Positions 6,827 to 16,181 of a stretch of 64,000 nt of DNA are shown one piece after another; position 1 is the stretch's first letter, and each line of letters starts with the position of its first letter. Below the pieces are notes generated by a model. That model was not told where the DNA came from. It saw only the letters and a program-made list of their open reading frames with translations, and made no database searches. Source of the DNA: Marinilabiliales bacterium. GTDB lineage: Bacteria; Bacteroidota; Bacteroidia; Bacteroidales; SZUA-534. The position numbers and the translations under genes were made by a program. The stretch is from NCBI GenBank assembly GCA_003512955.1, contig DOTG01000026.1:158030-222029 (forward strand), written 5' to 3'.

Positions 6827-9016
6827 TTATCTGGCAAACAATAATTCCCGATACTTAGGTAATGGCCATATTTCATTATCAACAATCATCTCGAGATGAT
6901 CGATGTGATACCTGATTTCAGAAAGATATGGTTTTACCTCTTCTGAATACAGACGTGCTTTTTCATAAAGATCTTCGACGGCATTGGCTTTTTTACGGGC
7001 TTCAATCATGTTTTTCACCTTAATTTTAATTAAAGCAATTCGTCCCGATATTTCTTTAATCGTCTGCAATTGGATACCTGCAATCTGATCGAAGTCTTTG
7101 GCGTCAAGCACCTGCTTCAATCCACGCACGTTTTCAATTAACTGGTTTTGGTATTTATACACAGTTGGGATGATGTGGTTGGTGGCCAAATCGCCAAGTA
7201 CCCTTGATTCAATCTGAAGAATTTTTGTATAATTCTCAACTTTGATTTCATGACGTGCCTCTAATTCACGTTTAGTGAAAATATTGTGTCCTGTGCATAA
7301 GTTGAGGGTTTTTTCTGATTCAAAGGCCTCTAAAGCTTTTACCACCTCTTTGATATTCGATAATCCCCTACGTTCGGCCTCTTCAACCCATTCCTGGCTA
7401 TAACCGTTACCATCGAATCGGATGACCTTTGATGAAATGATGTAATCTTTTAGAACTTGTAAGATGGCTTCGTCCTTTTTGACCCCGGCATCAATCTTAG
7501 CATCTACCTCAACTTTGAATTTCTTCAGCTGATCGGCAACGGCTAACGATAAAAATGTCATCGGTGCGGCACAATTGGCATTTGAACCAACAGCCCTGAA
7601 TTCAAACCGGTTTCCGGTAAATGCAAATGGTGAAGTCCGGTTTCTATCGGTATTATCCAACAGAAGTTCAGGAATTCTACCAATGTCAAGCTTTAATTCA
7701 GTCTTTTCGTCGGGGGACATTTTTTTATCGGTAACCCGCTCTTCGAGTTCATCAAGTACTTTAGTTAAATAGCTGCCCAGGAAAACCGAGATAATTGATG
7801 GTGGAGCTTCAGAGGCTCCCAAACGGTGTTCATTTCCAGCGGATACAATACTTGCGCGAAGTAAATCGGCATGTTCATGAACGGCTTTAATTGTGTTAAC
7901 TATAAATGTTAAAAACTGAAGATTCGATTTTGGGTTTTTCCCGGGAGATAACAGATTCACGCCGGTGTTGGTAGCCATAGACCAGTTGTTGTGTTTTCCC
8001 GAGCCATTGATACCTTTGAATGGTTTTTCGTGCAAAAGCACCTTGAAATTATGCCGCCGCGAAATTTTTTTCATCAAATCCATCATCAACATGTTGTGAT
8101 CTACCGCCAAGTTGGCTTCTTCGTACACGGGAGCGCATTCGAACTGATTGGGAGCCACTTCGTTGTGCCTGGTTTTAATAGGAATCCCCAATTTGTAGGC
8201 TTCTATTTCAAATTCACGCATAAAGGCTGTAACACGTGTCGGGATTGTCCCAAAATAATGATCTTCCAACTGCTGGTCTTTAGCTGAAGGGTGCCCCATC
8301 AGGGTCCGGCCGGTCAGCATTAAATCGGGGCGTGCCATATAAAGCGCACTGTCAACCAAAAAGTATTCCTGCTCCCAACCTAAGGTGGCAAAAACTTTTG
8401 TCACATCTTTATCGAAATATTGACAAACCTCCACGGCTGCATCATTTAATAATGATAAAGATTTTAACAAAGGTGTTTTATAGTCTAGTGCCTCACCGGT
8501 ATATGAAACAAAAATGGTTGGGATACAAAGGGTTCGATCGAAAATGAATGCCGGCGAAGAAGGATCCCAGGCCGTATAACCTCTGGCTTCGAAAGTATTT
8601 CTTAGTCCACCACTTGGGAAACTGGAAGCATCGGGTTCCTGCTGTACAAGTTTTGCCCCGTCAAAACTTTCAATAACTCCATCTGTAAGTGAAGGCTCAA
8701 AGAAGGCATCGTGCTTTTCGGCAGTTGCTCCTGTAAGCGGGTGAAACCAGTGGGTGTAATGGGTAACACCTTTTGATACCGCCCACGCTTTCATGCCCGA
8801 TGAAACCTGATCCGCGATTCTCCGGGGAATTCGGGTTCCATTTTCAATGGCATCTTTAACCGTATCATAGGCCTCTTTTGATAAGAACTCCTTCATCTTC
8901 CGCTGATCGAACACATTTTCAGCAAAGTATTCCGAGGTCTTTTTTAAAGGCTGCTCCACGGGTTGTGCCTGTCGCGTCATTAACGCTTCTAATGCTTTAA
9001 AACGAATTGTTGCCAT
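6827..9016 (-). CDS. glnN: Glutamine synthetase, type III
   Basis: 729 residues from the ATG at 9016 (starts with MATIRFKALEAL, the usual GSIII beginning; an upstream in-frame start at 9049 would add an atypical 11 residues). The size is right for GSIII. Recognisable catalytic segments include GWEQEYFLVD, APNQFECAPVYEEAN, GINGSGKHNNWSM and AGNEHRLGASEAPPS. Same reaction as GSII but an unrelated subfamily that forms dodecamers and is typical of Bacteroidota. A possible promoter is at 9038-9071 and a terminator at 6775-6806. Confidence 0.96.
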   Translation of the reverse strand: MATIRFKALEALMTRQAQPVEQPLKKTSEYFAENVFDQRKMKEFLSKEAYDTVKDAIENGTRIPRRIADQVSSGMKAWAVSKGVTHYTHWFHPLTGATAEKHDAFFEPSLTDGVIESFDGAKLVQQEPDASSFPSGGLRNTFEARGYTAWDPSSPAFIFDRTLCIPTIFVSYTGEALDYKTPLLKSLSLLNDAAVEVCQYFDKDVTKVFATLGWEQEYFLVDSALYMARPDLMLTGRTLMGHPSAKDQQLEDHYFGTIPTRVTAFMREFEIEAYKLGIPIKTRHNEVAPNQFECAPVYEEANLAVDHNMLMMDLMKKISRRHNFKVLLHEKPFKGINGSGKHNNWSMATNTGVNLLSPGKNPKSNLQFLTFIVNTIKAVHEHADLLRASIVSAGNEHRLGASEAPPSIISVFLGSYLTKVLDELEERVTDKKMSPDEKTELKLDIGRIPELLLDNTDRNRTSPFAFTGNRFEFRAVGSNANCAAPMTFLSLAVADQLKKFKVEVDAKIDAGVKKDEAILQVLKDYIISSKVIRFDGNGYSQEWVEEAERRGLSNIKEVVKALEAFESEKTLNLCTGHNIFTKRELEARHEIKVENYTKILQIESRVLGDLATNHIIPTVYKYQNQLIENVRGLKQVLDAKDFDQIAGIQLQTIKEISGRIALIKIKVKNMIEARKKANAVEDLYEKARLYSEEVKPYLSEIRYHIDHLEMIVDNEIWPLPKYRELLFAR

Positions 9017-9037
9017 AAAGAAAAATTTAGATTTATA

Positions 9038-9071
9038 CAAAATTAACAAATTTTAAATACGCCCCCCTCAA
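9038..9071 (-). promoter_or_regulatory. Candidate promoter of glnN
   Basis: Minus-strand -7 element TAATTTTG (9038-9045, exact TAnnTTTG). A TTG at 9069-9071 gives a long 23-nt spacer. It would place transcription start just upstream of the ATG at 9016. Confidence 0.35.
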
Positions 9072-9353
9072 TGTTAGATGTCAGCTTTGAGATATTATAT
9101 AATATGCAAACCTACCCCCAATACATTTGTTGGTGCAAACGTTTTACAAAAAAATATTTTAAAACTCCGGTATCTTAAATTTGTTGGAATTATGAATTGT
9201 GGAAACTATAAAAAGAAAATTAATTATCTTCGATTCAAATTAAATCAAAAATAAATGGGACTCCGATGATTTGATTTAAATGAACATGTAATTCTAAAAA
9301 TAACAATATAGTTGCGGCTGTCCATTGAGATATAATCATTTAAATTTTTGGGG
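9050..9353. other. Divergent intergenic region glnN / EEP protein
   Basis: About 300 bp, AT-rich. It holds the glnN promoter candidate and an AT-rich 10-bp inverted repeat at 9240-9279 (arms TTAAATCAAA / TTTGATTTAA). No gene or RNA seen. Confidence 0.4.
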
Positions 9354-10403
9354 ATGAAAAAGTTAATTAAAATTCTTGTTCTTGTTATTTTAATTCCCGT
9401 GCTTTTGTTCGGGTTGTTTTTAGTATATAGTACCCTAGTTGATTACAAACCAGCTCCCATCGAATTGTTGAGCAAATCAGAAGGGGATGTCATAAATGTA
9501 TATGATACGCTACATACCTTTATTTGGAATGTTGGCTATTGTGGTTTGGGCGATGACATGAGTTTTTTTTATGATGGTGGGGATCGCACCCGGACCAATC
9601 CCGAAAAGGCGAAAGAAAATTCCGAAGCTATTATGAAGCAAATTGCGGCGAATGATTCCATTGATTTCTTCCTTTTTCAGGAAGTAGATGTGGATTCGAA
9701 GCGAAGTTTTCATGAGAATCAGTTGGCAGCATTGGAATCATCGTTATCGGGATATATGAGCTATTTTGCCCTGAATTACAAAGTAACATTTGTGCCCGTT
9801 CCGCCTACCAGCCCAATGGGTAAAGTGGAAGGCGGGCTTGTTTCTATGAGCAAAGCTGTTCCATTCGAGGTTTACCGTCATTCCTTTTTAGGAAACTATG
9901 GTTGGCCCAAAGGACTTTTTATGCTCGATCGGTGTTTTATGGTTCAGCGGTTTTATACCTCCGATGGCAAAGAGCTTCTAATTATAAATACACATAACGA
10001 AGCTTATGACGATGGTTCGTTGCGTAAGGAGCAGATGAAGATGATGCGGGAATATTTATTAAAAGAATTTGAGAATGGTAATTACGTGCTTGTTGGCGGC
10101 GACTGGAACCAAAATCCACCTATTGCAGGGGAAGATGAATCTGAATCGAAGGAGGGGCACCTGACCCGGATCCAGATTGCATCGGATTTTATGCCAGAAG
10201 GCTGGCAATGGGTTTTTAATAAAAATATCCCTACCAACCGGATGATTGATGAAGCTTACAATCCGGCAACTACCAATACAACCATTATCGATTTTTATTT
10301 GCTATCGCCAAACCTGATACCGGTGATTCAAAAAACCGTTGATTTGCAATTTAAAAACTCCGATCACCAGCCGGTGTTGCTCTCTTTCTCGTTTAAGAGG
10401 TAA
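9354..10403 (+). CDS. Membrane-anchored endonuclease/exonuclease/phosphatase family protein
   Basis: 349 residues from the ATG at 9354; a TTG two codons earlier is a less likely start. One N-terminal hydrophobic anchor (about residues 5-27) precedes an exported EEP fold. Seen are FQEVD (metal-binding Glu), NTHNEAYDD, the catalytic GGDWNQNPP and a terminal SDHQPVLL, which match the QE, GDWN and SDH motifs of the family. Members hydrolyse phosphodiesters in DNA, RNA, phospholipids or inositol phosphates; the substrate cannot be told. Single gene, converging with the PspC operon 4 bp away. Confidence 0.8.
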   Translation: MKKLIKILVLVILIPVLLFGLFLVYSTLVDYKPAPIELLSKSEGDVINVYDTLHTFIWNVGYCGLGDDMSFFYDGGDRTRTNPEKAKENSEAIMKQIAANDSIDFFLFQEVDVDSKRSFHENQLAALESSLSGYMSYFALNYKVTFVPVPPTSPMGKVEGGLVSMSKAVPFEVYRHSFLGNYGWPKGLFMLDRCFMVQRFYTSDGKELLIINTHNEAYDDGSLRKEQMKMMREYLLKEFENGNYVLVGGDWNQNPPIAGEDESESKEGHLTRIQIASDFMPEGWQWVFNKNIPTNRMIDEAYNPATTNTTIIDFYLLSPNLIPVIQKTVDLQFKNSDHQPVLLSFSFKR

Positions 10404-10407
10404 TCAT

Positions 10408-11496
10408 TCAAGGTTTTCCAATGAATATTGCTGCGCCCGGTTGAGTAAATTGGGCATTTTTTTGTTTTTTCAACGGTATGTACCAAGGGTTTTCCTCATT
10501 TACAGATTGAATCAGGAATGCTCCTTCTCCGCTATGGAATGGCTTCGAAGATTTTTCATCCTCCAAGGCAAGGCCAATTAACCCGACCACACTCAGAATC
10601 CAGATGATGGCCACTACCAACCACAACATTCCATCTTTTACCTGAAAAGGAATCATCATTTTAATTCCCAAATAAAACAGCACAAAGATGGGTGCAATAA
10701 AGGTAAGTGTTATGCAAACCCATACCAACGGAGAAAAGTGTGCCGCGTTCAGAATGGGAAGAAAATCGTGGAAACCAAGATGAAACCCGCCAAAAAGTGC
10801 ACCACCAAATGCAGCCGTGCTTAGAAAACCAATCAACAATACAATTCCTACAAAGAGCATAAAGATGCCCATTAAAATGACAATCACCCGGCCAAGAATA
10901 TAAAAAACCTCAGCCAGACTTCCTGAAGTTGAGGATTGGTCGGGATTTTGATTTTGCTGCCTCCTCCAAGTAGTGTTGGTGCCATAAATAGGCGGACCAA
11001 ATAATTCTGCTTTTTCTTCGGGTGTTATTGCGGCAGGAACAATTATCCAAAAAAGAAAGTACACCAAAAAAGGAATCCCGGCAAATAAAAAAATCAACAA
11101 GATAAAAGCTACCCGAAGAATGACCGGATCTATTTGAAAATATGCCCCCAACCCGGAACAAACTCCCCCAAGTTTATTGTGGTCTATATCCCGATACAAC
11201 CGCTTATGTACAGGAAAGGATGTTTGAGATTCGTATATATTAAAAGAATTAAAATCATCCACTTGTGTAATAATCGTATTTATTGTTTCCAAATCGATGA
11301 TTTGATCCTTCGTTTGCTGATGGTTTTGCAGCATCTCGGCCAAATGTTTTTCAAAATCGGCCAGTTGTTCTGCTCCATTTGCACTACTTGCAAAATGGAT
11401 TTTCATTTTCTCAATAAAGGCCGACACCTTTTTATAGGCTCCTTCTTCAAGATAGAACCTGACCCCATGTATTTCAATCTGTTCAATGCGCTTCAT
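10408..11496 (-). CDS. PspC-domain membrane protein (long paralogue)
   Basis: 362 residues. Residues ~1-95 form a helical N-terminal domain shared with the paralogue at 11851-12453. A PspC domain follows (KRLYRDIDHNKLGGVCSGLGAYF, about 98-120, then a membrane segment ending IIVPAA), then three or four further hydrophobic segments and a short tail. PspC-type proteins sense or respond to inner-membrane stress. It is the last gene of a PspC-PadR-PspC operon (5 bp after padR). Confidence 0.82.
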   Translation of the reverse strand: MKRIEQIEIHGVRFYLEEGAYKKVSAFIEKMKIHFASSANGAEQLADFEKHLAEMLQNHQQTKDQIIDLETINTIITQVDDFNSFNIYESQTSFPVHKRLYRDIDHNKLGGVCSGLGAYFQIDPVILRVAFILLIFLFAGIPFLVYFLFWIIVPAAITPEEKAELFGPPIYGTNTTWRRQQNQNPDQSSTSGSLAEVFYILGRVIVILMGIFMLFVGIVLLIGFLSTAAFGGALFGGFHLGFHDFLPILNAAHFSPLVWVCITLTFIAPIFVLFYLGIKMMIPFQVKDGMLWLVVAIIWILSVVGLIGLALEDEKSSKPFHSGEGAFLIQSVNEENPWYIPLKKQKNAQFTQPGAAIFIGKP

Positions 11497-11500
11497 TTGT

Positions 11501-11827
11501 TTATTTTTGGTTTATGGAAGTTACAGCAGCAACCAATTCATTCCACGATCCGTGCAATTCATCGAGGTATGACTTTCCTATCCCGGTAATGGCATAATAT
11601 TTCCGGGGCGGCCCCTGGGTAGATTCCTCCCACCGGTAACTCAACAATCCCGCATTTTTCTGCCGGGTTAAAAGGGGATAAAGCGTACCTTCTACCACAA
11701 TGAGCTTTGAGTTTTTTAATTCGGTAATTATTTCTGAGGCATAGCAATCTTTTTTTGCTAATATTAAAAGGATGCAATATTCAAGTACCCCTTTTTTCAT
11801 CTGGGCTTTGGCATTATCTATTTTCAT
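11501..11827 (-). CDS. PadR-family transcriptional regulator
   Basis: 108 residues from the ATG at 11827, which gives the usual MKIDNAKAQMKKG opening (an in-frame ATG at 11860 would overlap the upstream gene by 10 bp). A winged-helix domain with the PadR hallmarks GVLEYCILLILA, SKLIVVEGTLYPLL and PPRKYYAIT is visible. Such regulators repress adjacent membrane-stress or transport genes. Encoded between two PspC-domain genes, so it probably controls this operon. Confidence 0.9.
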   Translation of the reverse strand: MKIDNAKAQMKKGVLEYCILLILAKKDCYASEIITELKNSKLIVVEGTLYPLLTRQKNAGLLSYRWEESTQGPPRKYYAITGIGKSYLDELHGSWNELVAAVTSINQK

Positions 11828-11850
11828 GAAGATTCCTGTTTTTTGCTCTG

Positions 11851-12453
11851 TTATTTCCAATTCATCCGTTGTTTCATCTGCTCAAACTCCTCTTTAACGG
11901 CATTCTTAATTGATTCAATGGTAACCGGCTCCCCTTTCATTTCCAGTTTTTGAGCCGAAGTAACCGCCTCAGGAACCACCAGCCAAATAATGACATAAAC
12001 CAGCAATCCGGTTAAAAAGAAAAAGGAAATCCCAATAAAGATGACCCGGAAAATCCAGGGATCGCTGTCAAAATAGGCCCCCAATCCGGAACAAACGCCA
12101 CCGAGCACCCGGTGATCCGGATCGCGGTAAAGCCTTTTCGCTACTTTTTTTTCACCAGTTACCGGGCTCCTCTCTTCTTTAGCATCATTCCCGGGGGTAA
12201 AATCATCGGGTTGCCCCAAAATCCCGATCAGGTAATCCACATCTTTGGTTTCGATAAAATCGCGGTGCCTATCTATTTTTTCCGAAAGCAGTTCAGCCAT
12301 GCGGTTTTCAATGTCCTGCATAATTTCCGCACATCCCTCCTCTTCCAAAAATTGTTTTTCAATCGCATTAATATAGTCTTCGAGATATGCTAATGCCTGC
12401 TCATCAATCTGAAAAAGCAAACCGCCCAACTGAACACTTAATGTTTTTGTCAT
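11851..12453 (-). CDS. PspC-domain membrane protein (short paralogue)
   Basis: 200 residues. The N-terminal ~90-residue domain is homologous to that of the 10408-11496 protein (compare QPDDFTPG with QVDDFNSF). The PspC domain follows (KRLYRDPDHRVLGGVCSGLG, about 106-125) with a hydrophobic stretch ending VIIWLVVPEA and a charged C-terminus. First gene of the operon; its stop lies 23 bp before the padR start used here. Confidence 0.85.
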   Translation of the reverse strand: MTKTLSVQLGGLLFQIDEQALAYLEDYINAIEKQFLEEEGCAEIMQDIENRMAELLSEKIDRHRDFIETKDVDYLIGILGQPDDFTPGNDAKEERSPVTGEKKVAKRLYRDPDHRVLGGVCSGLGAYFDSDPWIFRVIFIGISFFFLTGLLVYVIIWLVVPEAVTSAQKLEMKGEPVTIESIKNAVKEEFEQMKQRMNWK

Positions 12454-12846
12454 GATTCAAGGTTTTTTACTGTTTAAAACAAAGATATAAAATATTTCCA
12501 CTACTATGCTATACATAGTTCTAAAATATTTATCGTTCCGAAACACGATTTTTATTGGCTGAACCTTACAGGGGATTGTAAAAAAAATCAAGAAATAGTA
12601 GCTCATTTAAGGTCAACCTTAAAACTTCAAACCGTAGCGCAGATGCATTGTATACGTGTATTTTACAACAATCTTGTGTAATCTAGTATTAGTGGAGTTA
12701 ATGCACATATAACTTTTCCAATTTATTTCTGATTTATATTTCGTTTGCGGTATTAGGGTCAATCCTGATTTTATAGCCCGTTTTTGGTTGGAATGCTGAG
12801 AGAAGTAGTTAATTTCGTACCGATTTACTAAAAGGAAAAACGGAAC
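12454..12846. other. Divergent intergenic region PspC operon / CYTH gene
   Basis: 393 bp. It contains the CYTH promoter candidate (12788-12817) and a copy of a 25-nt motif (12703-12727) that is also found at 4161-4185. No gene recognised. Confidence 0.45.
12788..12817 (+). promoter_or_regulatory. Promoter candidate for the CYTH gene
   Basis: TTG (12788-12790), 19-nt spacer, TAATTTCG (12810-12817). It matches the Bacteroidota pattern TTG-N19-TAnnTTTG with one mismatch, about 30 bp before the start codon. Confidence 0.5.
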
Positions 12847-13356
12847 ATGGAACTATTTAAAAATGTTTTTCACAAAAAGACGGTGCATCAAGCTTTTGAA
12901 ATTGAACGAAAATTTTTGGTTACATACGACGTGAAGCCTTTTGCCATAGGCAAAATTGAGATCAAGCAAGGATATCTTTCCACCGATCCTGCCCGGACAG
13001 TGCGCATCCGCATAACAGGAACCGATGCTTTCATTACCATCAAAGGGGCCAGCGATGAAACCGGAACCACCCGTTTTGAATGGGAAAGCCCCATTCCTAT
13101 GGAAGAAGCCCGTTCGCTTTTAGACCTTTGTTTACCTCATATTATTGAAAAAACCAGATATATTGTTGAATTGGAGGATTTAGTTTTTGAAGTAGATGAA
13201 TTCGAAGGACTAAATCAGGGGCTGGTAATTGCTGAAGTGGAATTGACTGATCCTCAGCAGGAGATTCCAATACCCGAATGGTTGGGCGAAGAAGTGACCA
13301 ACGACACCAGATATTACAATTCATACCTTTCGCAGCACCCTTTTTCAACCTGGTAA
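12847..13356 (+). CDS. CYTH domain protein (triphosphatase-like)
   Basis: 169 residues. The CYTH signature ExExK is seen as EIERKFLV near residue 20. The following strand pattern (QGYLS, TVRIRITG, AFITIKG, RFEWESPI, YIVELEDLVFEVDEFEG, LVIAEVEL) fits the triphosphate tunnel fold. Family members hydrolyse inorganic triphosphate or thiamine triphosphate, or make cAMP; bacterial single-domain forms are mostly triphosphatases. Single-gene unit. Confidence 0.85.
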   Translation: MELFKNVFHKKTVHQAFEIERKFLVTYDVKPFAIGKIEIKQGYLSTDPARTVRIRITGTDAFITIKGASDETGTTRFEWESPIPMEEARSLLDLCLPHIIEKTRYIVELEDLVFEVDEFEGLNQGLVIAEVELTDPQQEIPIPEWLGEEVTNDTRYYNSYLSQHPFSTW

Positions 13357-13466
13357 TTTTTATTTTCCGATAAGGTGGCTTACTTCTTTTAATCTAAAAA
13401 TTAAGCTTTTAAGCAAACTATCCGCCTTTTTTTTTACTTTTGCCCTCCTTATTTTTATGCATTGGT

Positions 13467-14690
13467 ATGATGGGATTTGATTATTACACATTGGGGAATG
13501 GCATTCGGTTAATACATTATCCTTCGGCAGGAAAAGTGGCTCACCTGGGAATTATCATCAACACCGGGTCGCGCGACGAAAATATCAACCAGTTGGGGAT
13601 TGCCCATTTTATTGAGCATGTCATTTTTAAAGGAACCCACAAACGCAAAGCCTATCATGTAATCAGCCGGCTTGAAGATGTCGGTGGCGAAATTGATGCC
13701 TATACCACCAAGGAAGAAACCTGCATTTATGCCTCATTCTTAAAGGAGTACACCTCGCGTACGATGGAGCTTTTTGCCGACATCGTGTTCAACTCTTCTT
13801 TTCCTGACAAGGAACTGACAAAGGAGAAAGAGGTGATTCTAGACGAAATCAATTCCTATAAAGACAGTCCCGCAGAATTGATTTTTGATGATTTTGAGGA
13901 GTTGATTTTTAATGGACACCCCATTGGGCGGAATATTTTAGGCGATGCTAAATTGCTAAAAAAGTTTAGCCGATCGAATATTGTGGAGTTTATGGCTCAA
14001 AACTACCATACCAATCAGATGGTAGTTTGCGTGGTTGGCGACATCAAGTTTGCTCACTTGGCCCGATGGGCCGAGAAGTATTTTGGTTCATTCCCCTCTA
14101 ACCTGCGGACCGAACAACGTTTGGGACTCAATGGTTATCACCCCGAAAATAAGGTTATCAAAAAATCAACCCATCAGTCACACTGCATTGTCGGAAACCG
14201 GGCTTACGATATAAAAAGCCCCAAGCGGCTTCCGCTCGAATTGCTGAACAATATATTGGGCGGTCCCGGCATGAATTCGCGTTTGAACCTGGCCCTGCGT
14301 GAAAGGCACGGTTATACTTACAATATTGAATCGTTTTACAATCCATATACCGATACCGGAATTGTAGGTATCTATTTTGGAACAGAACCCGAAAAAGTAG
14401 AAAAAAGTTTAAAAATCATCCATCAGGAAATTAAAAAACTGCAAACCCAATCCTTGGGCATTCTGCAACTAGACCGAGCCAAGAAACAGATGATTGGACA
14501 AATGGCTATCAGTTCCGAAAACCATTCGAATCTAATGTTAAATATTGGCAGGAGTTATTTACTTTTCGATAAGGTGGACACCCTGGAAACCGTGTATGAA
14601 AAAATCCAGGCCGTTACTTCCCAACAATTGCTGGAAGTGGCTAACGAGATTTTTGAACCTTCCAAATTATCCTCATTGACCTACAAATAG
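13467..14690 (+). CDS. M16 family zinc metallopeptidase (processing-protease-like)
   Basis: 407 residues from the ATG at 13467 (MMGFDYYTLGNG), preferred to an upstream TTG at 13440. The inverted zinc motif HxxEH is seen as HFIEH in LGIAHFIEHVIFKG, with the third ligand region EKEVILDEINSYKD about 75 residues later. The C-terminal half has the R/Y pair of the family (RLNLALRERHGYTYN). A single ~45-kDa unit, so it probably acts as a dimer. No signal peptide, so cytoplasmic. A -7-like TACTTTTG lies at 13435-13442. Confidence 0.9.
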   Translation: MMGFDYYTLGNGIRLIHYPSAGKVAHLGIIINTGSRDENINQLGIAHFIEHVIFKGTHKRKAYHVISRLEDVGGEIDAYTTKEETCIYASFLKEYTSRTMELFADIVFNSSFPDKELTKEKEVILDEINSYKDSPAELIFDDFEELIFNGHPIGRNILGDAKLLKKFSRSNIVEFMAQNYHTNQMVVCVVGDIKFAHLARWAEKYFGSFPSNLRTEQRLGLNGYHPENKVIKKSTHQSHCIVGNRAYDIKSPKRLPLELLNNILGGPGMNSRLNLALRERHGYTYNIESFYNPYTDTGIVGIYFGTEPEKVEKSLKIIHQEIKKLQTQSLGILQLDRAKKQMIGQMAISSENHSNLMLNIGRSYLLFDKVDTLETVYEKIQAVTSQQLLEVANEIFEPSKLSSLTYK

Positions 14691-14762
14691 ATTTCAATTC
14701 CTATTGGAGTGCATAAATCCCGGACAAATAATTTCCTTAAATTTTAAGCTCCTATTTATGTG

Positions 14763-14879
14763 CTAGTGTCAAATCAAACACGCATTTGCATCACTCTCGG
14801 CATGAATTAAAGCATAATGCTATAATCAAAAAGTCACCGGGTGAATATTACCTCCCTTTTATAGTTGACTTGACACTAG
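14763..14879. repeat. 117-bp element with terminal inverted repeats (MITE-like)
   Basis: Left end CTAGTGTCAAATCAA (14763-14777) and right end TTGACTTGACACTAG (14865-14879) are inverted repeats matching at 14 of 15 positions. The interior has no coding frame. The outermost CTAG is itself palindromic and could instead be a 4-bp target duplication. It occupies the 259-bp gap between the M16 peptidase and ald. Confidence 0.5.
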
Positions 14880-14892
14880 TTTTAGTTACCTA

Positions 14893-14923
14893 TTGATTTA
14901 GTGCTACAATTCCATTAATTTCG
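14893..14923 (+). promoter_or_regulatory. Promoter candidate for ald
   Basis: TTG (14893-14895), 20-nt spacer, TAATTTCG (14916-14923), one mismatch from TAnnTTTG. Just outside the right end of the inverted-repeat element and 26 bp before the start codon. Confidence 0.45.
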
Positions 14924-14949
14924 TTGGTCAATAATTAAAAAAACAGCCG

Positions 14950-16176
14950 ATGATGATGGGAAATACGGATAATCCGGGGTTTTCGTTTGGAAAAGAAAAC
15001 TTGATGCCCCGTGAAGAGATGCTAGAGGTGGGAAAGAAGAAAAAAAACCTGCAGATAGCCGTGGCCAAAGAATCAGCCAACGATGAAAACCGGGTAGCCT
15101 TGGCACCGCACGCCGTAGAATTGTTGGTGGCCAACGGACATGATGTGATTGTGGAAAAAGGAGCCGGGATTCAGTCAAATTTTGAGGATTTGATGTACAG
15201 CGAAGTCGGTGGCCATATTGTTGAAGATAAAAAAACCATCTATTCCAGCGATGTGGTAGTAAAGGTTGCTCCTTTGAATGATCAGGAAATTGAATTTTTA
15301 CGAGGAAATCAATTGGTTATTAGTTCATTCCAAATTGGCACCCAAAACCGGGAATATGTTCAAAAGTTATTGACTAAAAAAGTTACCGCATTAGGTTTTG
15401 AATACCTGATGGATTCTCAACTTGGTGTTTTTCCGGTCGTTCAGAGCATGATGGAAATATCGGGGACCACCTCCATATTAATTGCTGCTGAATACCTGAG
15501 CAATGCCAATAAAGGAAAAGGAGAGATGCTTGGAGGAATTAGTGGCATCAGTCCTACGGATGTGGTTATATTAGGAGCGGGAACCGCGGGAGAATATGCC
15601 GCACGGACTGCTTTGGGTTTAGGGGCAACCGTAAAAATATTTGATTGTTCGGTCCACAAACTCCGCGACATGCAACAGCGTTTAGGTACCCGTGTGTTTA
15701 CCTCCATCATTCAACCAAGGGTGGTGGCAAAAGCACTACGGACCGCCGATGTAGTTATTGGAGCCATACCGGGAGAAAGCGAGGAACTACCCTACCTTGT
15801 TAGTGAAGATGCCGTGAAGCAAATGAAACCCTATTCTGTAATTGTAGATTTGCGGGTGGATCATGGAGGATGTTTCGAAACTTCAGAAATTACCAGTTTC
15901 CAAAATCCGATATTCCGCAAACATGGCGTGGTGCATTATTGCGTCCCGAATATCCCATCACGCGTGGCACGGACAGCCAGTTATGCATTGAGTAACATCC
16001 TAGGGCAAATGCTTCTTGAAGTGGGTGCAGCAGGCGGCACACATCAGTTGATAAAAGAAAACGCAGGGGTTCGTACAGGAATTTACATGTACAATGGCGT
16101 TCTCACCAAAGAGAGCATTGCACGCAGATTTGGACTTCCTTTTCAGGATATTAATTTATTGACTGTGGCTTTTTAG
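14950..16176 (+). CDS. ald: Alanine dehydrogenase
   Basis: 408 residues, NAD-dependent interconversion of L-alanine and pyruvate plus ammonia. Seen are the AlaDH/PNT N-terminal domain (IAVAKESANDENRVALAP, VIVEKGAG), the dinucleotide-binding GAGTAGEYAARTALGLGA around residues 205-222 and the C-terminal NIPSRVARTASYALSN. There is a ~35-residue extra N-terminus (MPREEMLEVGKKKK). A later ATG (MPREEM) is possible. The start at 14950 is one of three consecutive ATG codons. Single gene, converging on the next with 5 bp between. Confidence 0.9.
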   Translation: MMMGNTDNPGFSFGKENLMPREEMLEVGKKKKNLQIAVAKESANDENRVALAPHAVELLVANGHDVIVEKGAGIQSNFEDLMYSEVGGHIVEDKKTIYSSDVVVKVAPLNDQEIEFLRGNQLVISSFQIGTQNREYVQKLLTKKVTALGFEYLMDSQLGVFPVVQSMMEISGTTSILIAAEYLSNANKGKGEMLGGISGISPTDVVILGAGTAGEYAARTALGLGATVKIFDCSVHKLRDMQQRLGTRVFTSIIQPRVVAKALRTADVVIGAIPGESEELPYLVSEDAVKQMKPYSVIVDLRVDHGGCFETSEITSFQNPIFRKHGVVHYCVPNIPSRVARTASYALSNILGQMLLEVGAAGGTHQLIKENAGVRTGIYMYNGVLTKESIARRFGLPFQDINLLTVAF

Positions 16177-16181
16177 AATCC

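Noticed and set aside
9240..9279. 10-bp AT-rich inverted repeat upstream of the EEP gene
   Set aside because: Arms are nearly all A/T; expected by chance in such sequence, so not listed as a finding.
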